This document shows, one piece after another, positions 1 through 11,527 of a stretch of DNA of 64,000 nucleotides. Source of the DNA: Phialocephala subalpina (lineage: Eukaryota; Ascomycota; Leotiomycetes; Helotiales; Mollisiaceae); NCBI GenBank assembly GCA_900073065.1, contig FJOG01000025.1:558001-622000 (forward strand), given 5' to 3'. The translations under genes and the position numbers were made by a program. Every line of letters starts with the position of its first letter. Position 1 is the stretch's first letter. The notes under the pieces are model-generated. The model searched no databases. It was not told the DNA's origin and saw only the letters and a program-made list of their open reading frames with translations.

Positions 1-608
1 TGAACGTGGACGGAGTTTGTGAGTATGTCTGTCTGAGTGGGTGTTTGGGGGTGTTTGGGGTCGTTGGGACGTCTTGAGTCGGAGTTTGTGCTTCTGTTGT
101 CGTTTGTTGTTTGCTGTCAATAATGATTGAGATGAGCAGATGCTTCAGTCCAAGCCGCACCGCAGGGACAAGAGCATCGTCTGATCCATTGCCTTCGTTG
201 TCAATAATGTTTGCAAAAACACAAAGCAGAATGAGCTGCTCCGCTCCGGAACTCGGACCTGCCTTCCTTCACCCAGAGGTGAAGTTGAGGGTAGGGAAGG
301 TAAAATTGAGGATAAGGAGCGGAGATGGTTGGAGGTATTTGCAGAAACGCCAAAAACTGTTCTCTCCGGCAGGTTGAATGGGAAGCTGGGGCATAGAAGA
401 GTACAAAGGGAGCGTTTTTATGTGGACGAATGTCTGCGGATGCCTCAAGCGACAAGATAACTTGCCTTGTCCTGCAGAAATGAGTCATTGTGGTCTTGAA
501 AGTATCGGACTCGATCGCCTCAGGCGTGAATGTGCTCAGCCTTGCGTCCTCCTTCTCAGGACCTCATGAGTCAGATCTTCTAAGTGTGCCAACATCACAT
601 TCGCGTGG
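1..608. other. Intergenic, no supported gene
   Basis: Only short overlapping frames on both strands with no recognisable domain. G/T-rich at the left edge. It is the presumed 5' region of the first gene. Confidence 0.5.
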
Positions 609-1581
609 ATGATAGACCGAGTTCAGCAATACACTTCCCCCGGATTCTCCGACGACGCCATCTTTGACATCATCGAGCGCTGCGCAACAAACATCACCGC
701 GGTGATCAAGAAAGAAACCCCTCTCGAAGGCAAAACCCACAATCACGTTTACAAGGGATGGGGTATCGGTCCTGATGTTGATCGTATGGATACGCTACAA
801 GCGGTTGCTGGAACCATCACTCGTACACCGGCGCAGTATGTCGAAGGCGAGAGGGTTACAAAATGAATGTGTCCACCCCATTGTAGCATTCGCGTTGGAC
901 AAATCCACAACCAGCAATTGGGAGCCCAAATCATTGAAAGGATTCCAGCGTATCCCCAATCCAGAAGGTAAAGGATTCGTCTGGCAGAAGACATTCATCG
1001 CTCCTCCACCCAAAAAAGAAGAAGGGATTGTTCAAAAAGCGAAATCTGCTGTATTTTCGGGTTTTTCGGGATTGTATTCTTATGTTGGAGGGGAAAGTAC
1101 TCCCATTCCCGTGGGAAAGAAGGTCGTCCTTACACTTCCTGAATTCGTCATCCCTCCTGATGCGGTGGTTGATGGGGTGTATACGGCAGCGTGGCAGGGA
1201 CATAGCATGGAGAGACATCTTATCCGCGCTGATACGAAACGTTACGTCTACGATGATAAAGTTAGGGCGAAGGAAAGAAGAGACGTGGTTATGAGAACGG
1301 TGGACTTGATCAAGAGGATGGATCGGGAGAATGGATTTGTAGATAGCGAGTTGAGGATCTACGATCCAAAAATCTTTCAGGGGAAGATAGCGGAGGGGTG
1401 GACGGCTATTCCTGAGGGCAAGGAGGAGGAATTTGTGGAGAAGCAGTGGAGGGAGATGAAGGCTGCTCAGGCGGAGTTTGAGAAGAAGTCGAGGGATGAT
1501 TTGGGAAAGTTTGGCAAAGATGGGGTTGCTGATGGTGGGTTCTCGCAGGGTGGGTTTGTGTACACGCAGGATGGCTCTTAG
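609..1581 (+). CDS. Hypothetical protein, two exons
   Basis: I do not recognise the family. Two frames join if 823-886 is an intron (64 bp, donor GTACAC, acceptor TTGTAG): exon 1 is 609-822 and exon 2 is 887-1581, giving about 302 residues. The donor is weak, so the join is the least certain part. The protein has no signal peptide or membrane segment. It has a hydrophobic stretch KKVVLTLPEFVIPPDAVVDG, then a charged C-terminal third rich in K and E that probably forms helices, and it ends in a glycine-rich tail. The long exon 2 with even codon use argues for a real gene. An alternative is a start inside exon 2 near 775, without the intron. Confidence 0.55.
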
Positions 1582-2284
1582 GAGAAGGGCAGTTGGGTTT
1601 CAAGCCGTATTAATCGGAAGAATACTAGTCGAGTTTCAGTCGCGACCATGAATTACCTTAATGAGATATATGACGCTGGAGCTCAGGGATTCTCAGAGCA
1701 AAGACTCGATGCGTGGTTAAGATATCCTTATTGGAATACGTAAGACAAAACTCCTGTGTTGTTGGCCTCTTCTGTTCCGCTCGCTTCCCCTGAGTCGCAC
1801 CCCACATTTCGATTTTAGCGAGATACCTTGCTATTGTGAAGTACAACTCAGTTCTCAGACAATAGGATCAGTGAATTTTGACCTCTTTTTCGGCATCGCT
1901 GATCGAAGATTGTATATATTTGCACTAGTGTGCGATCGTAGAATTTACACAATGCTAAGCCTAGTGGTGTTGGTGACAATGGGTAGCTTTCCCAGTCCGA
2001 ATCGCAACGCCAGACCATATATTTCCCACACTGGAAAAGTTTCCCACGTTCCCCAGCACACAACAGCAAAAAGTCTCGAGTTCTTCTGTCCTCTTCACCA
2101 CCATCCGATTTCAGCTTCTGCTGGCATTCGAGTCTCTGCTGTCAAGCATCTCACCTTCTTCTTCACGACCATTCATCTAAGTCGAACTTCTGTTGTCATT
2201 ACAACCTCCGCTGTCAAGAATCTTCGTCTTCTCACTGTCAACATAGCCAACGCTAGCAATACCACATCCTCTGATGGCATCAAC
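1582..2284. other. Intergenic / 5' region
   Basis: The downstream frame stays open from 1871, but its first 138 codons are low-complexity and Ser/Thr/His rich. I treat them as leader or untranslated sequence. Nothing else is visible. Confidence 0.4.
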
Positions 2285-3160
2285 ATGGACAACATTGACG
2301 TCGAAGATATCATCCCGGCACGAAGAATCACCCGCCAAACCTACAAGAGCAGACACCTCCGCCCAATTCCTCGTCCCGACAACAAGTACCGCATCACCAA
2401 GTTACTTCCCAGAAACTCCAGAACGAAAAATCTCGATTCCCGGGCAACAGAGCTCCAGTGCATCACCGAGAAGCCAAAGAAGAAAGAAGCACTTCTCCTC
2501 ACACTCCTCAACCGAGATTGTCTTTTCCTGCTGTTCGATACCATCATGAATCAAGGACACACAATCAAGATGACACCCGGACTGCAACCCAACGGTCTCC
2601 TCAAGTCTCTGTCCCAAGTCTCGCACAAGTTGAGGGATGAAATCAAAAACTGGACCTACACTCAACCCAATTTGGTCGGAACCCAGACCTTCGGTCTATA
2701 CAATCCCCTCGTCACCTCATTCGACTTCGCTTTCTTCGCAGTAGAAGCGTTGGAACGTAATCAAGGTTATGGAAAGTCAAAAGTCCGTCGCGTCTATCAC
2801 CCAGAAGCCGCTGTCAAGCATGTCTATCATCTCGAAATATGGCAGAGAGCTATGAACAGAGCCGACGAACCTTTCCAAGCAATCTCGATTGGAGCTTGGG
2901 CTTGGGTGGACTCTCGATACAGGGGAGAAGATTGGTCATGTAACAAGGAGCTCGTGGAGCTCGGTCAGCACGAGCAAGATGGGGTGAGAGACGTGTTGAT
3001 ACTGGATCGGAAGAAGTATCAGAGTAAGGAGGAAGTAGAGAAGAACAGAGACTCCTGGCGTCCGAGATTGGGATGGGAGGAAGGAGAGCAAGCTTTTGCC
3101 TGGACCGAGGATTGGGATGGATTCTTCGACCACCGACGGGTAGTTGAGCGCGAAGACTGA
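2285..3160 (+). CDS. Hypothetical protein
   Basis: Single-exon frame of 291 residues if it starts at the Met of MDNIDVEDIIPARR; upstream in-frame ATGs from 1871 exist but lead into low-complexity sequence. The N-terminal 70 residues are basic and probably disordered. A central part LLFDTIMNQGH and GLLKSLSQVSHKLRDEIKNW resembles the short F-box-like or fold-nucleating part of many fungal proteins of unknown function. The C-terminal half is Trp-rich (GAWAWVDSRYRGEDW, WEEGEQAFAWTEDWDGFFD). I cannot name a family or function. Confidence 0.55.
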   Translation: MDNIDVEDIIPARRITRQTYKSRHLRPIPRPDNKYRITKLLPRNSRTKNLDSRATELQCITEKPKKKEALLLTLLNRDCLFLLFDTIMNQGHTIKMTPGLQPNGLLKSLSQVSHKLRDEIKNWTYTQPNLVGTQTFGLYNPLVTSFDFAFFAVEALERNQGYGKSKVRRVYHPEAAVKHVYHLEIWQRAMNRADEPFQAISIGAWAWVDSRYRGEDWSCNKELVELGQHEQDGVRDVLILDRKKYQSKEEVEKNRDSWRPRLGWEEGEQAFAWTEDWDGFFDHRRVVERED

Positions 3161-3759
3161 GATGATTTTAGTTTAGGTGATAGCAGAAGACCGCGATCCC
3201 AGAACAATTGTACAAATTTAACTCCACCACTGAAAAGGGAGTCTCTTATATGATTTCTGAGATCTGGCGAAGAACATTATCACTTTGGAAAAATACGCAC
3301 GTGAGAAAAGGTCACATGTGACCAAGATTGTCTATCCTACCAAGTCGTCGATGCAGCTCTGAAATGGAGGCACAGAGTAAATGAGCAAGGCTTTTACAAT
3401 CTTTTTGAACTTTTCCAAGCTTTCAGAGTCATGCTCAATCCCGATATTGAGGCCTTCTAGGGTGTCTCATCGCCTCACATGACACGACGACTGGCGGAAC
3501 GTCACTTCACGAGTATTCGCGTTGAAGGTCACCAACAGACTTTTTGTCAAGTGGAAAGCATTGATATTTTACGTGTCTCTGATCTGCACCTATTCTTCGC
3601 CCAAGAGTTCAAGTCCCAAAGTTGACACCAGAACGCCTTCCCATCATCAGACACTTTCCAGCCAAACTCTAGACCCCAGCAAAATCACGCAAAAACCCTT
3701 TCCATCGCTCCCTAACCAAGGCAAAGTACCCTCCTGAGCCGTACCATATCTCTCACACT
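3161..3759. other. Intergenic
   Basis: Contains CACGTG at about 3298-3303, an E-box-like palindrome. No supported gene. Confidence 0.4.
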
Positions 3760-4014
3760 TCAAATGAGAAAAATACCCATGATCGCAGCCATCAAAGCCA
3801 AAGCCGGCATCTCGCGAGTCGCGGCCGAAATGATAATCGTACAATCCTTCGAGTCGGTAACTTCGGCCATGTATGTATTGTAAGTAGTTGTACCAGTTGC
3901 CTTTGGGAAGTGAATGATTGTTTTGTACGAGGTGCAGGAGCCTGCGGCTTCGACGGTGGAGGCGAGGAGCGCAAGCACGATGAGGATGAAGATTGGCGTT
4001 GAAGAGAACTTCAT
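3760..4014 (-). CDS. Small secreted protein, possible GPI anchor
   Basis: An 84-residue single-exon frame. It opens with a classic signal peptide: basic residue, hydrophobic core IFILIVLALLAS, and a likely cut after TVEA. Mature residues include two cysteines (Cys27, Cys58), enough for one disulphide. The last 14 residues are hydrophobic and preceded by small and charged residues, as in short GPI-anchored fungal wall proteins. It could be an effector-like or wall peptide. No family is recognised. The signal peptide and clean start make it more than a chance frame. Confidence 0.6.
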   Translation of the reverse strand: MKFSSTPIFILIVLALLASTVEAAGSCTSYKTIIHFPKATGTTTYNTYMAEVTDSKDCTIIISAATREMPALALMAAIMGIFLI

Positions 4015-5249
4015 TTTGATTTCTGATTACTGTGATAGTGTTTGAAGTATCAAAATCACTTCGAATTCCTCAGAGTATGAGAATATGAGGATTACTGGAT
4101 CTTGCCTTCTGGTTGTTCTCGTATGTTGGTCGTTCGCGTCAAAGTCTTGGCTTGATGGTGCTGTATCATAATCAAAAGATATTTGGTAGACCAGTGTATT
4201 TGCGACAAATGGTATGAATTCAAGGACATGCCAAACCATTCCTTGACTCACGCTGTTGCTACTTAACGATTTTTGGGTTTCCGGTGAATCAAATTCGTAT
4301 GCTTCAAGTCATGATCATGTCTTGTCTGAATACCATCTCGAAAGTATGCAGATCACAAACATGTTTTCTTCTGTTTTGTTATTTCATTTGCAATGGAACT
4401 CTTCGTTAAGAACTCTTGTGATGCATTGGTAGTGATATTTTGAATCATTACGACTTTTCATTGCGACCAGACGTACCTTCCAAAAATGGCCAAGCTCTAC
4501 CCGCATCCCGGAGATCACTCCAAGTCAACATCGAGCATGAAGCGCGCTACAAATTTCTATGAGATTCGGAAGACCAGAGAAAGTTCTTCTGAGGCCCTTC
4601 CTGATGTTAAACCGAAAGGATCAAAGGTAGTCTGGATATATCGAGCTTCCAAAAGCACTCTGCCAATAACATTACTCACGTGATCCTCTCCAATCTCGCA
4701 TTTCCTTCCACGAATTTGAATCTTTCCAGAAAGGCCTTGAAGCCACTACATATATGTATCTATATAAGCGATACTCTAGCCCTTCAATTCACGATTTGAA
4801 AGGATCACCGATCTCGGGATATACTTCACGTGAGCCGGGTTCGGAACGGCAATCTCGCTTGAGATGTCGGTAAGAACGCCTCATCTGTTTCACTTCCGCG
4901 CTCTTCTTATTTTTAAATTGTAGGCCCACGCGAAGGGGCCACGCACAACTTTCCACCTCTCAGAAAGTTCCGCGCAAGCCTCGACCATGCCTTGAGCCTC
5001 ACAGACACCGGGGAATGTATCAGATATATTGCAGGACAGGCGGGGACTCATCTTACGTTGTGTTGTTTCAATTTGCTCAAAATTCGACCTCATTTTCGGT
5101 TCTGTCAAAAGCTTCGCAGTGCCGTTAAGCTTATTCTCCTCCGCTCTCTCTCTCCTCACCGTTGTCATTCTTTTCAGAGTACCATATCAACAAGAAGCTT
5201 TAGTCTTCGTTCCAGTCCTTACTTTCATTCTTTGCAAGAATCTTTCAAA
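4015..5249. other. Intergenic
   Basis: AT-rich stretch between the divergent small secreted protein and the expansin-like gene. The short frame at 4486-4683 has no support. CACGTGA occurs near 4828. 4990-5249 is probably the 5' leader of the next gene. Confidence 0.4.
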
Positions 5250-6586
5250 ATGCATTTCACGACCGCTATTGCCTCTTCCGCCATCTTGGCGCTGGCCAGT
5301 GCCTCGAGTCTGTCCGGACAGGCAACATACTATGGTGGAAACGTTGCAGGAGGAGCATGCTCGTTCTCAACTTACACCCTACCTTCTGGAATCTTTGGTA
5401 CTGCTCTGTCGGATTCGAACTGGGACACTTCAGCCAATTGCGGAGCGTGCGTGTCGGTCACTGGGCCGAGTGGAAATAGCATCACTGCAATGGTATGGAG
5501 ATTCTCGCCAGGATAGTACGTCGCTAACAGCCTCAGATCGTTGATGAATGTCCAGGATGCGGAACAAACCACCTCGATCTTTTCCCCGATGCTTTCGCTG
5601 CCCTCGCCGATCCAACCACTGGGGTTATAGATGTCACCTGGGACTACGTCGATTGCCCCATCACGTCTCCTCTCGAAGTGCATAACAAGGAGGGTGTATC
5701 AGCGTACTGGTTCAGCATGCAAGCGGTCAACGCCAACCAGGGAGTATCATCTCTTGAGGTCAGCACAGATGGTGGAAGCACTTGGCAATCAACCACGAGA
5801 CAAACTTACAACTTTTTCGAAAACTCCGCTGGCTTTGGAACCACGACTGTCGATGTCAAGGTCACCAGCGATAGCGGTGATGCGGTCATCATCAACAACG
5901 TCGATATTAGCAGCGGGGCTTCAACCACCGCTTCGAGTAACTTCGGTACCTCTGGCTCAAGCTCAAGCTCGGGTACTTCGTCATCATCTATCGCCGCAGT
6001 CGCTGCCGTCGTCGCTACATCTTCAAGTACTCCCGCGGCAGCCTCTACTCCGGTTGTCGAGTCTACTACCTCTTCCGCTCCAGAAGTCGCCTCCACAGCC
6101 GCTGGTGTATTCCAAGAAGTCTCCTCAAGCTCAGACGCCACAACCAAGCACACCACACTCTCTTCAACAACGACCATCTACAAGACAATCACTGTCCCCA
6201 AGTCCACCTCAACACATACAACCTCATCGTCCACCATCACGAGCTCCTCGAAACTCGCTGTCATCACCTCGTCTGCGGTCGCGAACTCATCAACTGCTCT
6301 CCCAAGCGGATACTCAATTAGTGTGTTGACCATCTCGATGTGCAAGCCCACCGTTCTCTACAGCGTCATCCCTATCTCCTCCACAAGCTCAAGCTCGACA
6401 TATACACCTACATCCATTTCCACAGCTACAGTCAGCCCACTTGGCACCGGCGTCGCTTCATACACAGCGAACGTCACCATCCCAGCCGCAACATCTACAC
6501 CTACCGTCTTCACAGGCTCCGCATCCAGCGTTCGAGCCTCGTTCTTCCTCGCTGCCTTCACTGGCCTTGTTGCTTTCTTACTCTAA
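5250..6586 (+). CDS. Expansin-like secreted protein with Ser/Thr-rich stalk
   Basis: Exons 5250-5492 and 5537-6586 (intron 44 bp, CTAAC branch point at 5524) give 430 residues. The signal peptide ends near ALASAS. Residues about 20-115 form a double-psi beta-barrel (RlpA/expansin type): ATYYGG, NCGACVSV, then IVDECPGCGTNHLDL, where the Asp of HLD corresponds to the catalytic-site Asp of expansins. Residues about 125-215 match the expansin C-terminal carbohydrate-binding-like fold (YWFSMQAVNANQGVSSLEV). A long Ser/Thr-rich region and a hydrophobic tail (ASFFLAAFTGLVAFLL) indicate GPI attachment. The likely role is loosening plant or fungal cell-wall polysaccharide without hydrolysis, at the wall surface. 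The start is set by the signal peptide. Confidence 0.88.
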
Positions 6587-7191
6587 ATCCACGATTTGGT
6601 GGGTGGAGCTCTGCTCTAGGGGGTGTTCGTGGTTTGGTGCAAACGACTATGAGCTATGATATACTTGATGTATTTGCCTTTAATTTGTATATATTTTACT
6701 TTCGATTCTTGGGTCGGGATACCGGTTCTCCTGGTTGGAAGAACTTTGGACGGATGGTTTAAGTAGCTGAATGGATGTTCGCTGCTGCAATGATTCTATT
6801 GAGCGCTTGCGTTTTGAATCCGATCTGAAGTTGTGCTGTCAATGGCCGAGGTGGCTTGTTCACTTATCAGATTTGGATGTCTCTTCGCATGGTGTCCGAG
6901 GATAGGATTCGATGACCTGAAGTAAGTGCTGCGGGACTCGCGTGAAGGAGCCTTTGCAGCCTCGCGCAGATTCCGCCTTGATTCGTATGCGTCTTGAGAG
7001 TTTCTGACATTCAACAAGCCTGTGCCAGTCGTGGCTTTTGCATGCTCTGTGTTCGCGATGTTGATTCGTCGCCAGATCGTCCGACGAGCGCCATCAATTT
7101 CAGCATCAGATGACGACCTCAATCAATCCTCCGGCATTCTCTCGAAGTCTTCCCAAAGTATGATCGGAGGGGTTTCGTATCTTCAGCGACC
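6587..7191. other. Intergenic
   Basis: 3' region of the expansin-like gene and upstream part of the decayed Fungal_N gene. Short frames on both strands show no domain. Confidence 0.4.
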
Positions 7192-7685
7192 ATCGCGGAC
7201 CCCATTTCCATCGCAGCTGGAATTTTCAGCATAGCATCAGCAAGCATCAAGCTCTCCAGCCTTGTACGACATCACCGATCGTCTCGGCAGCGCTCACGAG
7301 AACATCGAGAGTCTAGCGACCGATCTGAGTTTCTTCTCCGTCGTCCTTGGCGAGCTTGGATATTTGGGGAGGGAAAGGTGGCGAGGATCAAGGCCTCGTT
7401 AGATAGTTTGAGATCCGTTGAGCGTGGAAAACTTCGAGATAGCTCCAATATGTCATGGCAAGACCTACCAGTTGTCTTGTTTAGCGCCAGTCCAGCCATG
7501 ACGCCACAGAGTATCGTAGACATATTGTCCAAGGTCATCCAATCCGATGTCTCTGCTTGATCCAAATCGACGTCTGGTGGCTGCCGAAATCTAGAAAGGC
7601 GAGAGTCAAAGGGGCGATTAAACCAATAGAGGAGACACCTTCCAAGACCTATAATCACGTGAACAAACCCGCTCTCCATTCTAAA
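7192..7685 (+). pseudogene. Decayed Fungal_N (NLR-type N-terminal) region
   Basis: 7195-7263 reads ADPISIAAGIFSIASASIKL and on, the standard opening of fungal STAND/NLR-associated and azaphilone-cluster-L-type N-terminal domains. The codon that should be ATG (7192-7194, in context ACCATCGCGGACCCC) is ATC. After SLV the frame slips: DITDRLGSAHENIESLATDL continues from 7268 in another frame, then hits a stop at 7400-7402. A third frame (7557-7685) reads SRKARVKGAIKPIEE, again typical of this domain. Lost start plus frameshift indicate a pseudogene. An unusual first exon with introns is the alternative, but no GT..AG pair repairs the first break. Confidence 0.6.
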
Positions 7686-8486
7686 ATGACCGAGAATAAT
7701 TCTAAGAACGTGACTACCTTGGTACAAGCTTGGATCTGCTCTGATGAGCGTTTGACAGAGGACCAGAAGTTCGAGGAGCTCGCTAAGCCAGAATTAAGTC
7801 ATGATTCAACGAAGGGCCAAGGATCGTCTAAGACGAATGAGAACGAGAACGAGTATTTCGACGAAACTTTTGAAGCCTTTCTAGAAGAATATTCTCGGAC
7901 AAGGGACGCATCGATTATTATAGCGGTACACAAACTTCTCCATACGCCAATGCTTGCCCTCAACAAAGAATTTGAACCAGCGTTCAGAGTCCAGCACGAA
8001 ACCATTACCGTCATGAAAGAACATCTTCAATTTTTCGCATCTCAGCTTATGAAGAGCATAGAGGCGCTACAGAGAGACGTGGTATCTGCTAGGCATGTTA
8101 CGAATGGGGACGTGTGGCAGAAATGTATCCACCGGCTTGATCAAGTCACCATGATACCATCGGACGCCTTGCCCCATCTGTACGCTGCCATTGGAGAAAG
8201 GCTGGCATTTCAAGAGAAAAGCATAGAGCCTTTGATGGCGAAAATCAAAATTCTATCAGAAGTTGTCTTCGACATCTTCGACACTTACATCCAAAGGAGT
8301 CAAGGCTCCGACTTTCATTGGGAAGGGATTGAACTATCTCCTCCACCCGAAGGCTTCAAAGCTGCTTATAGGAATTGGTGTGCAACCAAAAGCAAGTCGA
8401 AAAGCCGGAAAACCAATGAAAATGGAAGAGGAAATGATTCCAGAGCTTCAAAGTCTTCGAAAGGCCCAGAGTTAGATTCTGACTAG
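7686..8486 (+). CDS. Hypothetical protein, probable C-terminal part of the decayed gene
   Basis: Open frame of 266 residues from ATG 7686, helical and charged, with a Lys/Ser-rich tail. No domain is recognised in this part. The frame is already open from 7557 and carries the end of a Fungal_N-like domain, so this is probably the remaining exon of the broken upstream gene, not an independent gene. If transcribed from a local promoter it could still make a protein. No membrane segment or signal peptide. Confidence 0.45.
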   Translation: MTENNSKNVTTLVQAWICSDERLTEDQKFEELAKPELSHDSTKGQGSSKTNENENEYFDETFEAFLEEYSRTRDASIIIAVHKLLHTPMLALNKEFEPAFRVQHETITVMKEHLQFFASQLMKSIEALQRDVVSARHVTNGDVWQKCIHRLDQVTMIPSDALPHLYAAIGERLAFQEKSIEPLMAKIKILSEVVFDIFDTYIQRSQGSDFHWEGIELSPPPEGFKAAYRNWCATKSKSKSRKTNENGRGNDSRASKSSKGPELDSD

Positions 8487-8765
8487 CTTAGTGGCGACGA
8501 TGACGCCTTTTCACAAAGCTCAGAAGATGAAGGCGAGGATGATTGAAATGAAGAATGATGTTGTAACATGGTACACATGGTCTCTCAGCCTCAGTATTCA
8601 GCGTCATCTAGTCTGGTTAATTCTGTTGTGTCGTCCATTCCGAATTTTAAGCGGAAAACACATGAATATACATGACTTGACATTGGCACAAATTCAGAGG
8701 TCTCAGACAAGGTCCAGCTCAGTCAAACTTGCGGCCCATTGTAGGCTTCGATAGGATCCCGACCA

Positions 8766-10833
8766 TCACTCTCCAACCTCACGATCTTCCTCCCAATGCA
8801 CGTAGCGCATGAACGGCCAATGCCAAGTTGCATGCCTGATTTTCTTTCCCCAAATATACAACGGAATCCACTAAGTCGCGCAACTGTCAGCCAGGCCTTG
8901 CACCACAATGTCTCTCCCTCCGCGAAGAATGGAGGTACTCACAAACAGTAGAACAGCAGCCGAGATTCCAGCCATTGCTCCATAAGCATCAAGATACCCT
9001 GACTCCGCAATCCACGGATTAGTATAAAACGACAACAAGAACCCAAACGCAGCTGTATCTCGTTAGTACATCCGCTCTCACCCACAACTTCACAAAGGCA
9101 CTCACATTTGAACGCCATAGTAGTCAACGTCACCTCCCCAGCAATCGGCCTATACGCATCAATAACATAAACCAACGCCACATTCGTCGCCTGCACAATC
9201 GAGAAGTTCAACAACGCCAAACCGATCGTAGGACACATCCAATGCAACTGCTTCTCAATACCCACTCCGTACAAAATCAACGCTAAAGGTGTCGTGATGA
9301 GACTGATCGTTATTGCAGGAAGACGCATTTCGGGCTCGCGAATTCCGCCATTTCGTTTAGTGAAGAAGTCGGCCGTCATGTCGCCAACTTGCCCTCCGCA
9401 AAAGACACCAATCAAGGCCCCGATGATGGCGGCGATGAAGCACAGTCCTGTTTGATAAGGCTGCATGTTGTACGTGGTTGAATATGCAGAAGCGACATTG
9501 GATGTTACTGCGACGATGAATCCGATGGTTGCGGACTGGACTAACGAAGTCCACAGAATGGGAGGGAGGAGAATGAGTCCGAAGGGTCTGACGAACAGTT
9601 TCCAGAAACTTTCAGTAGTGTATGTCCCTGAGAAGACGGCTAGTCGTTGGATATAAGACTTTCTTGCAGGGATATTTGTCGCTGCTTCGAGGTGCGTTGA
9701 ACTTGATGCTGTTTGTTTTTCGTCTGGGATGTCGGAGATGGTTTGTACATTTTCGGTGGAGGAAATAGGCTCAATGTCTCGACGATAGGCGGTTTCGGGG
9801 AAGGTGAAGTATGCCAAGATTGTGGTTGCTCCGATCAAGGCGATCGCGACGTAGTAGATGTATCGCCAATTGTGGTTGATTGTTATGAGTCTGCTGTTGT
9901 TAATTGATGTTTCTCTGGGATGGTGGAGCTAAGCCTTACCCCGCTATGATGATACCACCAGATACTCCAGAGACGAGTGCGGCGGAATACATGCTAAAAA
10001 TAAAATCAGTATACTTTTTATTGAAGTGGATTTAAGTTCTTACGCCATGACTGTTCCTCTTTCATGCAAGAAGAAGACATCAGCGATCGAGAGAGGCGCC
10101 ATTGTTTCTGCCGCGCCAGCTGCAAACCCCATGAGGATTCGAGCAGCCAAGAAACTACCATATGTGTACGTGCATGCTGCCCAGATTGCACATGCCAGAT
10201 ACAAAGTATAGCTAGCGAGGTAGATAGGTCTCCGGCCGTATTTGTTGACAAGTGGCATCCACTGAAAATCCATCATGTTAGCCTATGCTGAACATCGAGG
10301 CTGGGATTGGAAGACCTACAATCAAGTTTCCTGTGCCTTGGAGAAGCGCAGTGGTGGTGAAGAAATACGCGGTTTTTGAAATGGCAGCTACCAATTGTGT
10401 CGGTTTATAGTTGGGAAAGAACTCTTGGGCTGTCTGTACGATGGCAATAGTCTGAGGCAAAACGGTCAGCAAAATGATCGTGAGAACAGGAGAGAGCACT
10501 GACGGGCCCAGCAGCTAGGAAGTTACACATGAACATAGCGAGACATATCACAATTGCCATATACCATTTGAAAGACTGACTCCAATTGAGGGGGTCATTG
10601 GCTGAAGCGCAGTCAGTGATGTCTCTCAAGTTCTTAACCGTCTCATCAAGACTGAAGGAGAACTTACGATCACTCGAGGGTGTCGGGACCAATATGATTT
10701 CGTTCGTGTGCTCATGTCTATGTCGAATCGTGCCCAATGTTACCACGCGCCTCGCATTAGACGGCTTCTCAACATCAACGGCCTCATTCGAGGTAGTAGC
10801 TTGCACCGGCTGCTCGATGCCGCTAGACATCAT
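8766..10833 (-). CDS. MFS transporter (12-TM, DHA1/HOL1-like)
   Basis: Eight exons, complementary strand: 10833-10668, 10601-10504, 10451-10320, 10261-10044, 9994-9941, 9890-9106, 9052-8943, 8870-8766. They total 1668 nt, 555 residues. The cytosolic N-terminus ends in the DPLNWS motif typical of this fungal group. The TM2-TM3 loop has NKYGRRPIYL, TM5 is followed by SGVSGGIIIAG, the central loop starts after FPETAYRRD, and the C-terminal TMs end in FWIPLYIWGKK. It is a proton-coupled antiporter-type carrier in the plasma membrane; the substrate is unknown. It is divergent from the FAD oxidoreductase across about 700 bp and starts an accessory gene block, which suggests export of that block's product. 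Confidence 0.88.
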
Positions 10834-11527
10834 GAAGTGGACTGACTTTCCGGAATTTGTTGGCTAATGTCGAATGTTTCTGCAAATTGTTTGCTGATGT
10901 TGGTCTTCTCTCCGGAGAAACAAGCTCTCTTGTATCAATGCGAGCCTCGCAATCTTTCACCAAAATCATGGAGAAGTTTTCGCGAGATGCCCCGGACCCG
11001 CTCAAATTGCGGAGGCGGGAACCAAATTTACTGCTGCCAAATTCCAGGGGTTCAGCCCCCTTGTTGGTGCTCGCTTGCCCACATCCCGAACCTAGCTGAA
11101 CCGCGTATGCACTCTGCCTCACCAACGCCTCCTCCACCTCAATATTTCGGCTCAGCAATTGGATGGTATCTTCATTACGCATACCAATTTGAGTGTGCAT
11201 CGGCTTCTATCCAGGTTTCGGTGAATTTTGGTGGCGGACCCCGCACTAACACTTTGACACTCGGGACTGAACTCTAAAATCATACCAATGTCCGCAGGCT
11301 GAGACGGGATGCCGATGGAGAATGGGAAGTTCCGTGGATTTGGTGTCTTTTTCAATATCGGGATGTTGGTAGGTCAAGTCGAATCAATCTCCTTTCTCCG
11401 GTCCAAGGGGTCACGTTATCACGCGTTGTTCTTAACCGTTCTTTAAGCTGGTGGGTTTATAGAGAAGTCCGTTCATCTTGTTCCGTTGTTAGATCAAAAT
11501 TTCGGGTTTTTTTTCGTCTGTTTCAAG
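10834..11527. promoter_or_regulatory. Shared divergent promoter, MFS / FAD oxidoreductase
   Basis: About 694 bp between two divergent start codons. It includes the palindrome TTCTCTCCGGAGAAAC near 10909 and CGG triplets near 11010-11022, the half-sites used by Zn2Cys6 regulators. Co-regulation is an inference from geometry only. Confidence 0.35.

Noticed and set aside
5806..6177. Complementary frame inside the expansin-like gene
   Set aside because: Mirror of the Ser/Thr-rich coding repeat.
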